Notes: generated from the letters alone by a model not told the origin. A stretch of 64,000 bases of DNA from Spizellomyces punctatus DAOM BR117 (GCF_000182565.1 NW_015971549.1:310001-374000); one strand, 5' to 3'; positions 11,978 through 25,498 are shown, numbered from the stretch's first letter. Numbers and translations: made by a program.

Positions 11978-14900
11978 ATGAGCGCAACTGGCCGATCCGC
12001 TCCATCCGCCGCACCCCAACCAAAACCACGTACGGACGAGACAACCGAAAGCATCATTTTAGGATGGGAAGACGACACAGATGATATAACCAACCCACAC
12101 TCCCCTCGCCCCAAAAAACCAAAAATCCGCAATCTTCCCTCCCAACCTTTATCCTTTACTGAACCAACAATGTCCTTCTCAGCCAGCACAACAAGCGCAT
12201 ATCGCACACAAGACCACGTTGCGGAATTACAGCGACACGTGGAAGTCTTGAAGATTGAGAAGAGGGAGGTGGAGCTTGAGAGCGATGCCCGTGTGCGAGG
12301 TCTCGAAGGACAGTTGAGGGAGTTGAGAGGCGTCGTGCAGGATTTGGAACGTCAGGTTCATGTAAGGCAGATACTTGATATCCCCAGTCATTCATCAGAG
12401 TTCAATAATGAACGTGGATGGTAGGTTCTTACGGACGAGTTGGAGGTCAAAAATCTATTGCTTCGCAATGCCGAAATTCCCATAGCCCAATCTACTGAGC
12501 AAGCGTCAGATCGGTAAATACTCGTCGAATATGTAATGGATTGACCATGACATGCTCACTTAATCCCCCGAAAAAGACCTCAGATTAGTATCTCAGTCCT
12601 CACAGAGAACGCACGTTTGCGTGCAGAGTGCAGTGCACTAAAAAAAGCCTTGGAAAAGAGTGCAAAACCACAATCGGTATCGTTTACTAATGAGCAGAGC
12701 TCAGGGCAAAGTATGTGTGAGTGTAGTACGACACTTGGACTGGGAAACTGATGCTGGAATCTAGTAGCGGAAGAGGTGAACCGCCTCTTGAGCAAGGCTC
12801 CACAAAGGTCGGCCCGTGTCCCATGTACGTAAGTTGTTTTCTCCTGCCCGCCGGAACTGGACAGTCTCTTATTACTTCAGCAGCTCCTGTCCGTCAACAT
12901 GTGCGTCGAGTTGATCAGACTTGTCAAACGGACACGATAAACCTCCACAAGTGCTCCCACCAGTCACAAGCCGCTCTCGTAGATAAACTGACCGCCGAAC
13001 TGAATGCCGAAAAGGTTGATTCTCATTCCGACAGTCTTATCCTCTATCCGCATTAAAATGCTCTGCAGTCTCAATCTAGAAAGAACGCAAAGGAATTGGA
13101 TGATATGAAATTCCTTCTGAAGGATTCACAGCAAGAACTCAAAAATCTCCAACAAAAGTATCACATCCTCTCTGTTCGAGCTGAATCCGCATTGACAGCA
13201 GAGCAAAACCTGCGTAATGCATTATCGGAGCATAAAGACATGCTAAACAAATACGAGGACCAGATTGTGGAAGGTGATTCGCAGGTGGTATGTCACCCAT
13301 AACTTTAGGCAATATATCCATCATCAACATTGTGGACTGCTCACAACGACCCATGAGCAGAAACACTACAAGACGGAACTGGATCGTCTCAGCGCTGAGT
13401 ACAAACGGTACAAAGCTGCACAAAAGTTGGTGAACGAATCGAACGATAAAAACATTGAACACTTGAAAGAGCTCCTGAAAAAGGTGTGGTCGGACCGTAT
13501 CATCGCGGCATCGCTGTCAGCTGCGGTGGGAATTGACAGTTTCCTTGTCTCTCTTAGGCGCTTGAAAGGCCCACCTCATCTACTGAGAATAAGGTAATCC
13601 CCGACCGCGTCCTAATCAATACTCAAAGCTCAAAAGCCTCATTTTATCCACCCCTCAAGGATGTACTACTGTCGCCATCCATCGCTGCAGAACTCAAAAT
13701 GTACCGAGATGGCTACGAAGGCGAGATTGCACTGCTCCAGACCCAATTACGGACCTTGACTCTGTGAGTATCCTAATGTCCCTTAATACCACGAAATCAA
13801 ATATTTATAATGCGTAGCGAAAAGGACGAAATCGAGAAGCGATTGCAAATTTCACAGCAGGAGGTAGAACGTTTACGCCAGGAGGCGATGCGAGCAAGAA
13901 AATTGGATCAAGATGCTCTGGCATTGTAGGTTCCACATCATTGGATATAGAACGTTCCATGTGGTAATTTCCCCTCTACCTTAGAAACTTAAAAGTTGAA
14001 GAAACACTACGAAAGTTTGCCAAAGTCAAGCTCGAGCTCGTCAAGGAACGCAGCTTTTCTCACGCGTTGCAACATCAGATTGAAGACCTGGTATGCTGTC
14101 AGCTACGTATACCGTCGAGCTTTGGTCGTGGCATGGGCTCATTGGACAATGCCTCTTTTTCAGACAACTGCACAAGAGACCAACACGAGGATCCGAAAAA
14201 AGAAGGAGCATCTGATTTCGAACATGAGAGCCGAAATCACGCGGAAGGTATGTAGAGTAGGACATGTGTGGGAAAGCAGTGATTTATTCACTGTTGCACA
14301 TCAACAAGGATAGAATGCTCTTATCAAAGAATCACAAACGGAGCTGCACAAGCTCACGACCTCCTTCAAGGAACTGGAGCAAAAGCACAAGGCTCTTGGG
14401 TAAGGTGCTCCCATATTGGCCTTTTCGTTACCGAATGGTGTGGATTTACCAAATGATCAAATAGTTCATCACAAACGAGCAAAGATGCGATGATTTCAAA
14501 CTTGAAAGCCAAGAACGACACTCTTGCGCATCAAATTGAAGCGATGAGCAAAGAACGCGAACATGTGGCGGATAGTAAAATGAAAGAGGTGGAGCGCAAG
14601 TGGAAAATGGAATTGAAGCGAAAGGGGGAGATGGCTGATTCCTGGAAATCCCGATGGGAACAAGTATCAAAGGTTTTTTGTCGTATTCAACCGTCGTCCC
14701 CATGCTTCCCCATCCGACACCTCCTTACCAGTGTGATTTTTAGGAACTCGAAACGTTGCGCAAACACACGCAGACCTTCATCTCACCTAAACAGCACACA
14801 AGCACCATTGAGTCCCTGCATCTTGCGACAAAACGCCTACAAACAGCAGAAGAACGCGCCCAGCAATGGCAACACAAGCATGAGCAGCTTCAGCGTGCTT

Positions 14901-15383
14901 TGGAACGCATCGTCGAGAATCTCGTGCATCAGAAAACTCTAGGAGGCGGGAGTTTGTATGAATTGCCACCAGTGGGTGACACAGATTCTACTATGGACCC
15001 AGCTGTTTTGGAGAAAGCAAAAGAAATATCAAAACGAGTATGTAAAAATCTGCGTATCATACTGCTTGTCTACAGTCGTTGATCAATCATTCCTTCACAG
15101 ATTCTTAACGTAGATTACGACAATATCATGGCACCATCTACAACGATGAGTCAAGACTCTGGAATTGATATACTGTCCGTATTTGACTCCAATGACCTAC
15201 GAATGTCGTATGTACAGAGAATGAAAGAATTGTAAGTCCTAGTATTCGTTCACGGACCCATCGATTGGACATTTGAGTTTAATCTGAAAGCACTTTTTCT
15301 GCCAATCATGGATCAGATTTTTGAGGCCGCAATTTGAAGAAGAGTTGGTGGGACTCGTATCTGAGGTCGTCGCTGGGTCTTAG
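11978..15383 (+). CDS. Long coiled-coil protein, many exons, possibly centrosome/basal-body type
   Basis: The first exon, 11978-12361, starts MSATGRSAPSAAPQPKPRTD and runs into heptad-rich sequence (VEVLKIEKREVELESDARV). Many short exons follow, each joined by canonical introns: 12425-12513 (NLLLRNAEIPIAQSTEQ), about 12578-12710 (LTENARLRAECSALKKALEK), then segments such as EIALLQTQLRTLTL, EKDEIEKRLQISQQEVERLR, LRKFAKVKLELVKERSFSHA, MKEVERKWKMELKRKGEM and LATKRLQTAEERAQQWQHKH. The last exon ends LFLRPQFEEELVGLVSEVVA and a stop at 15383. Almost the whole protein is predicted coiled coil, with a short non-coiled C-terminal segment. In a flagellated fungus such proteins are often centriolar or flagellar, but I do not recognise the family. 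Boundaries of the middle exons (12793-13600) are less certain. Confidence 0.7.
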
Positions 15384-15651
15384 ATTATTTTATACTATAT
15401 ACATGTATATGAAAGGTTCATTCAAATATCTTGCTCCATACGTGTGTCTTTTGTTAAAGAAAATGATGGCTGGCTGCGCTGCGCTGCTGCGCACGGACTG
15501 TTTTGCTTACGTAGCGTGGAGCCGCGTACTCATCCAGACGCGGGTTAACACAATCTTTTGACTTTGACAGGCTCAAATTGACACCTTTTGCTTTTTGAGC
15601 AAACTTGGACAACATCACAGCCTTATAGCAAATTTGGGATATATCGCAATC

Positions 15652-17352
15652 ATGCCTCCAGCACGGCTACGGAAGGCTACCACCATGGAGGTAGACGGTG
15701 AGCACACCTCGTCACACTTGCGGCTGCGCCTTTAGTCAACAAGTTGAGCTTAACAAGGTCACCATGTGTGTTTATGCAGATCTTAGTACCGCAATGGCAA
15801 TATGCTCTATTGAACCAGGGCATCTCGCGGGAATGGCTACTGCAGCCGGTAAGTCGCTAGAAAACGGCTTCCAACACCTGTCACTCGTTGAAACATTCAA
15901 ACTCATGTGTCGCACTGATTATTTAGAGCCGATTGACTTTGAATCTGATTCGGACGATGACTCGTATGTTCCTGACAGTAGAGACTCTGAAGAGGATTCT
16001 TCTCTTGAGGAAGATGAAGGTGACGAAGAGTACCGTGATGGCGATGATTATGACGATCTCATGGAGGATGATTGCAGTATGTAATGCTGGGCTGATGCTG
16101 ACTGCGGACAAGCAGTGCTGACAGTTGGTTCTTAGAACTTCTCCTCCAGGAATCACAAAACATGAATACCGCAAGTTATCACATCGACGACGATGACGAC
16201 GATGACAATGGTACCACGTTTCGTTTGCAGGTGTACGCCTTCTCTGTTTCTTATCATTAACATAATACAGTTTCAGAATACTGTCCCAGCGACACTGAGG
16301 AAGAAATTCGTCCTTGTCCTAAACCTTGGAAGATCCGAGCACACAACGCGGTTGCCCAGCTGAGCCAGCTTTACAATCTCCCGCCCACCACCCCACTTAC
16401 TCACTGGATCGCGCGCATGAGAAAGTACAATAGGCATGAACACAGATGGATGGATAAAGGCCCAGTAGTGCTTTACATTCCCCCTGGACGCCCTGATTGG
16501 CTGTGCGCGAACTATCTCTACGGGATGAAAAGTATTGCACTGAATATGAAGAGTATGTCTCGTCGTTTCTGTGCATGTACCTTAGTGCACCAGATTGTAA
16601 CACTATTTTATTAACTTTTTTCGCTAGTTCCGGAGCATTGGGCGCGCTATCAGTCTTTCAGCGGCAAGTACGCACTCTTTTCAACTTGCGGCCACAATGG
16701 GATTTTCCGATCCACGTGGAAATATCACCTTGTTCCCATTACTTCCCTCATTCCCAACCAGCTCCTGGAACGCTTTGCCGACGCCGAACCTGATAGACAC
16801 ATGGTTATGCACTATGTTCACAAAGTTGTTCCTGTCCAACAACGTACACCAACAACTGTATTACTCCGGTTTGTCGATGTTTCTGGTAGTAAAAGCGGCG
16901 AAGATGTATGCGCCGATTTTCAAAGGAGGATGCATGAGAATGTGGAATGGGTTCGAAGAATGGCTTTTGAAGAGAGGTACAACAGCTTTACTCTGCCGCA
17001 AAATGTATGGGGAGTGGAAAGGGTGTCCATTTACGGAGCGTGTGCAGAGTTTGTTGAAAAGGTAGGTATGAGCTTTAATGACAAAGCAGTCCTTATCGCT
17101 CTGATGTGTTAATGATGTGTTGACTTTGTGACAAAACAGCTCGCACTCACCGGTCTTAAATGGAACCCGGTAGAGGCACTCGAGCAAACAACTTGCACAT
17201 TCTGTAGTGCCACCCTTGCATTTGATAATCCTTCCATAGACCCCGTCATCGCCCATAAACAACACAAAGATGCCATGCGATGCCGATGTCCTTTTGTATA
17301 TGCTCCCGGCGAGATCCCTGCACCCACCCTCCCTGTGTACACTCTAAGATGA
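15652..17352 (+). CDS. BIR-domain protein with acidic N-terminal region (422 aa)
   Basis: Seven exons (15652-15697, 15780-15848, 15927-16076, 16136-16210, 16271-16552, 16628-17061, 17140-17352) sum to 422 codons plus stop. Residues 40-115 are strongly acidic, with DSDDDSYVPDSRDSEEDSS and a run of seven aspartates. The C-terminal part fits a BIR zinc domain. RYNSFTLP resembles the R..TF entry, LALTGLKW resembles LA.AGF.., and the zinc ligands follow the spacing C-x2-C-x16-H-x8-C (CTFC ... DPVIAH ... CRCPF). BIR domains in fungi are best known from Bir1/survivin-type chromosomal passenger proteins, which normally carry the BIR near the N-terminus. Here one BIR lies at the C-terminus after an unfamiliar central region (HWARYQSFSGKYALFSTCGH). 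Function is therefore not assigned. Confidence 0.75.
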
Positions 17353-17577
17353 ATTGGTAATGCTATGGCTGGTGATTATCATGTGGATAGATGGGATATT
17401 GTGGATATCTTGTTATTTTGTGGATATGCTCTTTCTTACGGGCAAGGGCACAGCGACAACACCGTTGTTCTCGCTTTGCGGCCAACAGGGCCAGGTATTA
17501 TAATACAGCTCTTATGTACACACACTACTTTACAGTTTTACAACATGCCATTTTTGGGTATACCATCCCGAAGACTC

Positions 17578-19248
17578 TTAGGGCATCATTGACCCACCAA
17601 ATAAAAATTCGTCGTCATTCTCCCCCTCGACGGAATTCTGATGTATTCCCAATCCGAGCACTTCATGTACCTCATGCCCACGGACAATTTCCGGGCCTCC
17701 CCTCGGGAGAAAATAGCTCATTTCCTGCTCTTCTACTATGAATTCTTGTTCACCACGCGGAGAAGAGTCGGTTGGAAAGAGATGGGAAATCAACGATGAG
17801 TAGTTTATCGCTTTGGACCAATTCCTGGTCTGTTGAAGTGTGTGCCACCTGTCTCCGTAGTTGGGCATCGCTATACGGTTGTCTACCACAGAGGTAATCT
17901 GAGTAGAGCGAATATTACTTTGAGCTCCTTGATCCGCATGCTGAGGTACAGAGGTTGCGGGAGTGTCCGTCACAGGGTTCCATAGCAGAGACTCTTCCGC
18001 TGCGGCTTTCAAAGCGGCTAGTTGAGCTGGACCGATCATGTCAAGGAGATCATCCTCGCTCATCGAATCATCCTCTGAATCTTCCAACCCTTCATAGTCG
18101 CTGCTCAACCAATCAATATCCAGGGCATCTTCATCCGATTCAACTTGCTCTTCTTCCTGATCGCTTTCTTCTGCCATCTCCCCTATTGAACCATATAGCC
18201 ACCTAGATACCCATGTTACCCAACCAGTGCTAGTGGAGTTGGTCGGAGGCGCGCTCCTCGCCCTCCCATGGTGCCTTTTGGCTAAATCCGCCTTCTGCCG
18301 GGCCGCACGTTCACGACGACGACGATTCCATAGTAAGAGTTCAACCTCAAAGAGATCTAGTTGAGTGCTACCTCTTGCACGGTACAAAGGATGGTCGATT
18401 GGCGGGGGCATGGATGGCAGCGGGGCGGGTGGTGCGGCGTCACTCTTTTTGGGGGTATGACTGATTGTGGACTCCCATCCCGGCCCCAGAAGACGGGAGT
18501 AGATGACATTGATATCCACGCCTCGGTTAGGAGTCCTGGTACTCTTTGATTGCCTTCTACGAGCTCTGGGTGTCCCACATTTTGAATTATTTCCATTGCT
18601 TCGCAAGGACTGCCTTCGCGCTACACTGTTTGCTCCGCCAATCGCTTCTTCTAACATCAATCGCCTCTTCCTTTTGGCTTCTGATGTAGGTCCAAAGAGA
18701 ACGTCTGTAGTAGATCCCAAGCCGCTCAAGGTTGCCTGTGATCCACCGATATCAGTTGCACTACTGCCCCGTCTGCCAATCGAGGCGGCTGATGACCGAC
18801 GCCGTATAAGATCTACGATCCGCTCATTACGCAATAATGCAACTTTTACATCATAGGCATCGTCAGTTGTCCCATTTTTGCGTATGACTATCGGCTCCAC
18901 AGTACTAAAGCGTCTCATAGCAGTCGTTTGGGTCGGTGCCTCATTCACTTCCTGTCGTTGCGTCTTTAAATGCATCTTTTTAAGCAATTTTTTAATCATT
19001 GCAGGCTTTGCTTTTCCGGTCAGATTGTTCTGTGGTTTGGTCAAAGCAGTCAAATCAACGACGGTGTTGTCTTGCCCATTTTGACGCTTATTGGCTCCTC
19101 CACGGTGCGTGAACCACCTTGGCTTTTGCCCTTGTGATGGCAGTGCATTTGAAAGGGAAGACGTATGAAGGTAATTGTCTGGGATGTGAGATTGGAGCAT
19201 GGGCTGTTGTTGGTAGTTTGGCATGGTTCTCTTGGCACTTGGACACAC
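17578..19248 (-). CDS. Unrecognised single-exon protein, basic and acidic low-complexity (556 aa)
   Basis: A single open frame of 556 residues. The N-terminal 120 residues are polar and basic (MIKKLLKKMHLKTQRQEV). Arg/Ser-rich segments follow (RNERIVDLIRRRSSAASIGR; ARRRQSKSTRTPNRG) that look like kinase target sites. A helical arginine-rich stretch, LFEVELLLWNRRRRERAARQ, is followed by GWVTWVSRWLYGSIGEMAEE and an acidic region, then SEDDLLDMIGPAQLAALKAA. There is no membrane segment of full length and no catalytic motif. I do not recognise a family. The gene is convergent with the BIR-domain gene and ends 226 bp from it. The first ATG was taken as the start; an ATG eight codons further in (MPNYQQQPM) is an alternative. 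Confidence 0.62.
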   Translation of the reverse strand: MCPSAKRTMPNYQQQPMLQSHIPDNYLHTSSLSNALPSQGQKPRWFTHRGGANKRQNGQDNTVVDLTALTKPQNNLTGKAKPAMIKKLLKKMHLKTQRQEVNEAPTQTTAMRRFSTVEPIVIRKNGTTDDAYDVKVALLRNERIVDLIRRRSSAASIGRRGSSATDIGGSQATLSGLGSTTDVLFGPTSEAKRKRRLMLEEAIGGANSVARRQSLRSNGNNSKCGTPRARRRQSKSTRTPNRGVDINVIYSRLLGPGWESTISHTPKKSDAAPPAPLPSMPPPIDHPLYRARGSTQLDLFEVELLLWNRRRRERAARQKADLAKRHHGRARSAPPTNSTSTGWVTWVSRWLYGSIGEMAEESDQEEEQVESDEDALDIDWLSSDYEGLEDSEDDSMSEDDLLDMIGPAQLAALKAAAEESLLWNPVTDTPATSVPQHADQGAQSNIRSTQITSVVDNRIAMPNYGDRWHTLQQTRNWSKAINYSSLISHLFPTDSSPRGEQEFIVEEQEMSYFLPRGGPEIVRGHEVHEVLGLGIHQNSVEGENDDEFLFGGSMMP

Positions 19249-20181
19249 TGGAGAGCTTGCTCTAGAAACGCTGGGGTCGGAAGGTTTACGTAAGCAACCA
19301 GCCTCGATTACGTTTCAAAAGGCACCAAACTGTCCTGTGTGTTTTTCTTTTTTTCAGGCCTGCCTGCTGTCAGTGTGGGGAATGTCCAACTCCCGGCCAA
19401 TGGCCACACCATGCTGAGCCTTGGGGTGCATCATATCCACAAAAAGATTAGAAAAAAAAGGGATGGTTTTTATACTTGATGATGATGATTATTGCTTTCA
19501 ACCGACATGAATGCATGCAAAACATTGATTATCTGCATAATCCATGGCGAGCAAATACTCTCGATAGCATGTCAGATGAGTCCCAACAGCCAGCAAAGCA
19601 GGAAACAAGAAAGAATGCAAAACGCAAGTTGACACTTGTTCAAACGATGACACGTGCATGTGTGATGTGTGTGTGATATGCCCAAAAGGTGTTCCATTTC
19701 ACACCTTTTTTTGACTTCCGCAGCCCAGTTTCAAACTCGGAAATTGCGCATTAAAAAGAAATTCTGCCAGTGCGCAGTAAACACTCGCCCAAAAAACAAC
19801 TGCTGAATGGAATTTACCAACACACAAGCGTAGGGCATGTCAATTATTTACGGAAATATTTGATTAAAAAAGACGTTTTTGTATCGTTTTGGCTTGGGAG
19901 ACCCTCAACCCAGCAATGTGGGCACAGTCGTGCGAAACGTGTGGTGGCCCTTGATGAGTTGGGATGATGACTTTCTAGTTTTTGTTTTGCGATAAAACCT
20001 CCGATCACGCCGAGATTCGTGAAAGCGATTTTACGGTTTGAAGAGTATAGCGGTTCAGGAGCTCCTGAACATTTTAAAGGAATTCCCTGTTGTCGTCGTT
20101 TAAGCGTCGCTACGGGAAGCAGACTCAGACAGACTCTCGAGGGCCCAGCCTTTTACGGCTCAAGGTTGACGAGGGAAAATC
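19249..20181. other. Intergenic region between divergent genes
   Basis: Upstream regions of the minus-strand gene at 19248 and the P4-ATPase at 20182. A short GAT/ATG-type run (tgatgatgatgatt) occurs near 19479-19492. No gene or RNA is recognisable. Confidence 0.3.
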
Positions 20182-23100
20182 ATGTCACAAAAGCCCTCTG
20201 CTGTCCATCAACCTCGTCTCATCGTCGCCAATCTTTTACGGGCATTGGGGTTTCCCGTCCCATCTGCTGCACCACCACAACCGCCACCACCGAAACCAAA
20301 GCGACGAATATATGTCAACATACCTCTTCCTCCCGTCGAGTGCGACCACCTTGGCCGTCCGCACCAACATTGGACAGGCAACAAGGTTCGCACCTCAAAG
20401 TATACGCCCTTGACATTTGTCCCAAAGAATTTGGCAGAGCAATTTAGACGTCTGGCGAATGTGTAAGTGACAAGAAATGTCATCAGAGAGAAACGTGGCC
20501 CCCAGTTGGTCCTCTCTCTCTCGGCTTTAGCGTATTCACATATGCCAATGATATTCATCCCTTAGCTATTTCCTTATGACCGTGATTCTTCAAATATTCC
20601 CCATGTTCGGCGTTGCTTCTCCAATACTTGCCGCGATGCCCCTGATCGTCATCCTGACAGTGACTGGGATTAAGGATGGGTTCGAAGACTGGAAACGACA
20701 CAAGACTGACAATATGGTCAACAATTCAATGACATGGACATTGAAAGGAAATTGGAAGAATGTAAACAGACCTCAAGCAAAGAAATCATGGTTGAACTTT
20801 GGGCGAAGGGTGGCGCCATGTGAATGCGGGCCCGGGACGGAGGACCCGCTATGTGCAAATTGTGCAAAGAAAGCAAAACCGAAAATCATACCGACTTTCG
20901 ACTTCCAACCTTCAAACGGACGTGCCTCTTTGACGACCATTGAGCCCCCGGAAGAAATGACACAAGGATGGGCTCGAACACCTTGGAAGGACCTTCATGT
21001 CGGCGATTTTGTCCTTTTAACAAGCGACAACCGCATTCCGGCCGACATTCTGATCCTGTCCACATCCGACTCACACGGGGTGTGTTTTGTGGAGACAAAG
21101 GGTCTCGATGGGGAAACGAATCTCAAATCCCGCGAGGCCTTGAAGGAAACTCTTTTCATCAAAACGGCGGCTGACTGTCATACTGGGCAGTTTATCATTG
21201 AATCTGAGGCACCCAACATGAATTTGTACAGCTACAGCGGGGCGCTTGTCATCCCGCCTCCTTGCGCAACTCTCAAACCAGTTCACGCCCAGCGGCGGTT
21301 ATCCCATAAACCGAGTATGATCAACGCGCTGGATCTCTTTGACGGCAGCCGCTCCGTTCCCATCAACATTCAAAACATTCTCCTCCGTGGTTCAATCCTC
21401 CGGAACAGTGCATGGGTGATTGGCGTAGTACTCTCAACCGGCATAGACACGAAGGTGCTCTTAAACGCTGGCTACACACCATCAAAGCGAAGTAGAATCG
21501 AACGGCTCATGAATCCCCAGGTTGCAATGAATTTTGCAATTTTGCTTGTGATGTGTGTGATTTGTGCCGGGATGGTCACCGCAATCATGAATGGGTGGCT
21601 GAAGGATAAGCCTCCATGGGTTACAGCAGGACACGATAACGCTAGAGTATCCGGGTTCTTTACCTTTTGGGCGAGTATGATTATGCTGCAAAATGTAGTG
21701 CCCATTTCTTTGTATATCACCATTGAAGGCGTGAAGACCATCCAGGTAGGTGTCTGAGATATGCATTTTGACCAGCCTTGCTTCCAAAGAATTATGCTGA
21801 TAGCCGCATTCCAGGCATATTTCATCTACAGCGATATTGACATTTACCATGAAGAAACGGACGACCCGTGTGTCCCTAAATCCTGGAATATTGCAGATGA
21901 CCTCGGACAGATCGAATACCTGTTCTCTGACAAGACGGGTACCTTGACCCAGAACAAGATGGAATTTATGCGATGCAGTATCGCGGGTGTTCCATACGGG
22001 CAAGGTTATACGGATGTAACAGCAGATCGCGAAGGGCTGGATCCTTCAAGTCGAGCTCAAAAAATGTCTGAGATGTCTCTCGAGATGCGCAAGACCACGA
22101 GCGCCATTTACAAGAACCCTCACGTGGAACCCGACACCCCGCTTAGCTTTGTGGACCCTAACATTTGGAGCGATTATAACACTGTGGATGGCCGATCGGT
22201 TATTCGAAACTTTTTTACGCTGCTCGCCCTGTGTCATACTGTCCTGCCACCAAAGCGCACAAACAACAGCGTGATAGAATATGCGGCCCAATCTCCCGAC
22301 GAGCAAGCATTAGTCACAGGGGCCAAAAACTGCGGCTTCACTTTTTTGGACCGAAAATTGGACGAAGTAACCATTGACGTCCTCGGAGAGATCAGAAAGT
22401 ACAGGGTGTTGAATATCCTGGAATTTACCAGCTCAAGGAAAAGAATGTCGGTCATAGTGAAGGATGAGCGTGATGGAAAGATTTGGCTGCTCTGTAAAGG
22501 GGCGGACAGGTTTGTGAAATTGGATGCTTCTTCACCAGTATATCGCAGTCGGTGACTCATACGTCATTTTCACAATTCTTAGTGTAATATACGAGCGCCT
22601 CGCACCAGGCCAGAGCATAATGTGCGAACAAACGTTGGTGCACCTCGAACTCTTTGCCAATGAAGGGCTCCGTACCCTGTGTCTGGCGCAGCGCGTGATC
22701 CCGGAATCTGAATACATTTCTTGGGCTGAGCGGTACCATAAGGCTGCTTGCACGCTGGTGGATAGGGAAAGGGAGATGGAGATGGTTGGAGAAGAAATCG
22801 AAAAGGAATTGGAATTGTTGGGTGCGACTGCAATTGAAGGTACGCGCTTTACCGTCAAGGAGCAGTAACGTTCACGGAGCTTAATGTAATCCGATGTGTG
22901 AATAGATAAATTGCAGGAGCAAGTTCCTGAATGCATTGCCTTGTTGCGACAAGCCGGGATTAAAGTTTGGGTACGTAATCATACAAAGTCGTCGTTAAAC
23001 GTCAATGGCAAAGCTAACCAGTGTCCTATCGCAACAGGTCCTAACCGGGGATAAGCTCGAAACAGCCATCAACATCTCATTGGCTTCCAATCTCCTTACT

Positions 23101-25175
23101 TCAAACCAAACGCTCATTGTACTGAAAGCTCATACGCCGCAAACCATCTTCTCCCAGCTCCGGGAAACTCTTGCCGAACATTCGGCAAACACAAATGTGG
23201 CACTCATTATTGATGGTGATTCCCTTCGGCATGCACTGTCTAAACCGGAAGGACAAGATCTACTTCTTCGGTTGTGCATGATATGCCAAAGCGTTGTCTG
23301 CTGTCGAGTGAGTCCAAAGCAAAAGGCACAGGTTGTTAGGTTGGTTAAACGGGGTGTTGGAGCCATGTGCGCTAGTATTGGAGACGGCGCGAACGACGTT
23401 AGGTTTGTACCGGCTTCTACTGATTTCTGATCGCCCTACCCGGTTATTTACCTATCGCGTGAACAGCATGATTCAAGAAGCGCACGTCGGCATTGGCATT
23501 TCGGGACAGGAAGGCCTTCAAGCAGCCATGGCTGCAGACTATGTCATTGCACAGTTCAAATTTTTGTCAAAGCTGTTACTTGTGCACGGTCATTGGAGTT
23601 ATTATCGAGTTGCGGTGGGTATTTAAAGTTCACCCAACATTTTCTGGAGCTGGTGACTGAGAAGCTATTTTGCTATAGGAAACTGTAATGAATTTCTTTT
23701 ACAAGAACTTGGTATGGGTCTTTTCATTGTTCTGGTATCAATTCTTTAGCGGGTAAGAATGAATGAATTCCGTAGATGGCAGGCACCATTTTTTCTGATT
23801 AGCGAGCTGGTCTCTTCTCCACTCAGGTTCAGCGCGGAAATCCTGTTTGACTACACCTACCTGATGTTCTTCAACCTCCTTTTCACTTCACTCCCTACTC
23901 TCATTCTGGGTATGCAAACGGAGAGTCGCACATGGCCAAAGAACCAACTTTCTGATAATCCTGATATATTTTATAGGTGTATTTGACCAGGATATCTCTG
24001 CACCCTACGCACTGTCCATTCCCCAGCTTTACGAACGAGGCATTCGACAAGAATTGTTTACCACAAGACGTTTCTTGTTGACGGTCTTCGATGCACTTTA
24101 CCAATCGAGCGTCTGCTTCTTTTTTGCCTATGCCCTAACGGTAGAATCAACTTGGGACTCATCCGGATACGGTGTCGATAAACGAGCTATGGGCACAATG
24201 GTTGCCATGTCTGCGATTATTACGGTCAACCTGGGCGTAGGAATGAACATTCGAAATTGGACATGGCTTGTTTTTGTGGTCATATTCGGAAGCACCGCAT
24301 TGTTTGTTGTTTATGTTCCTATCTGGAGTGTACTTCCTTCCAGTACGCTCAAAGGAGTAGTGACACATGCCTATGGAAATGCTTCATTTTGGCTGGGCGT
24401 CATTCTTTCCGTAGTGGTGTGCCTGTTACCGAGGATTGTCTGGCGATTGGGAAAAAGTATGATCGATCCACCTGATTTGGATCTGATACGCGAAAGGCAA
24501 AAGTATCGGCTAGGAACACCTCCGAGACTTGTCAGAGTGCACGAACACGCGGAAAAGGAGGAAAGTGTCCAAAATGGTACAGCCAAAATCGATTTGGAAA
24601 TGACTGAAGTTCGAAGACGAGTTTCGAGTGTGCGCCATAGGCCTAGCAAGGTTCTTACAAATGCAATTCCAGAAGAACCAGAACCAGGAGAAAAGGAAGA
24701 ACACCCGCACGGGGACGAAGACGAAGCAGAACTCGTCAGTCCCTACCCCCTATCACCCATATACCCGACAGTCCCACCAACGTCTCCTACGCAGGCAGAG
24801 GCACCGGCTACACCGTCCCCCGTTCGTAGCCGCCGGCCCATCTCCGCGCCAATACCACGTATTACCACCAGCGGTCTTCCCCGAGCAAACCACGCAGACC
24901 GCTCCTTGTCAGCCTTTATCACACCGGAACCACATCATACTTCCCTCATCTTCATGGACTCGCGTACTACATCCCGAAACACTGGATACGCATTCTCGTT
25001 TGACGAAGGAGTTGTTTCACGGGATGTGGTTGGGGCGTTTTCAACAAGTGGTCTGTGTGAAATGCGGGACAAGGACGAAGAAGATGACACGGAGGATGAG
25101 GAGATACCCAAGATTTTGTCTGGCCGCAAGGCATGTGCCTCGGACGGAGAGTTATGGAAGGAAACTCGACGCTAA
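20182..25175 (+). CDS. P4-type ATPase (phospholipid flippase), DNF1/2-like
   Basis: P4-ATPases move aminophospholipids and related lipids from the outer to the cytosolic leaflet of plasma, Golgi and endosomal membranes, usually with a Cdc50-type beta subunit. Ten exons (20182-20462, 20566-21745, 21815-22509, 22583-22839, 22906-22970, 23038-23402, 23467-23614, 23679-23752, 23827-23909, 23977-25175) sum to 1448 codons plus stop. Visible motifs in order are [18 protein letters not shown] at the first membrane helix, the [12 protein letters not shown] actuator loop, the P4 signature [14 protein letters not shown], the phosphorylation site [38 protein letters not shown] and GDGANDV, followed by the C-terminal membrane helices. 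[14 protein letters not shown] next to the catalytic Asp favours the DNF branch. The last ~230 residues are a charged cytosolic tail with proline-rich and acidic stretches. The start follows the conserved N-terminal region. Confidence 0.94.
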
Positions 25176-25498
25176 GATGTATCACAAGAACAGTCTATAG
25201 TAGCTATCATATGAAATTTTGTTTGGAACTATGACACTTGTACAGTCAATTGATGATTATCTTACAATGTAGTAACATGTCTTTTGTTTACAGCCGTGCT
25301 ATGCTGCTTCGTATATTCTTTGTTCTACGCTCAGAAATTATTTAAAGATAATATTATACAATTATAAAAGATGGTGCGTGCAGCGCTAGAATCCAACAGC
25401 AGGTTGTCGTCGGGGTCGTGTCTTATTCCAATTTCTATAGGAAATAGGGTGAGCAATTTCGCATCAATATTATGAACATTTTTCAATCATCGCAGCCC

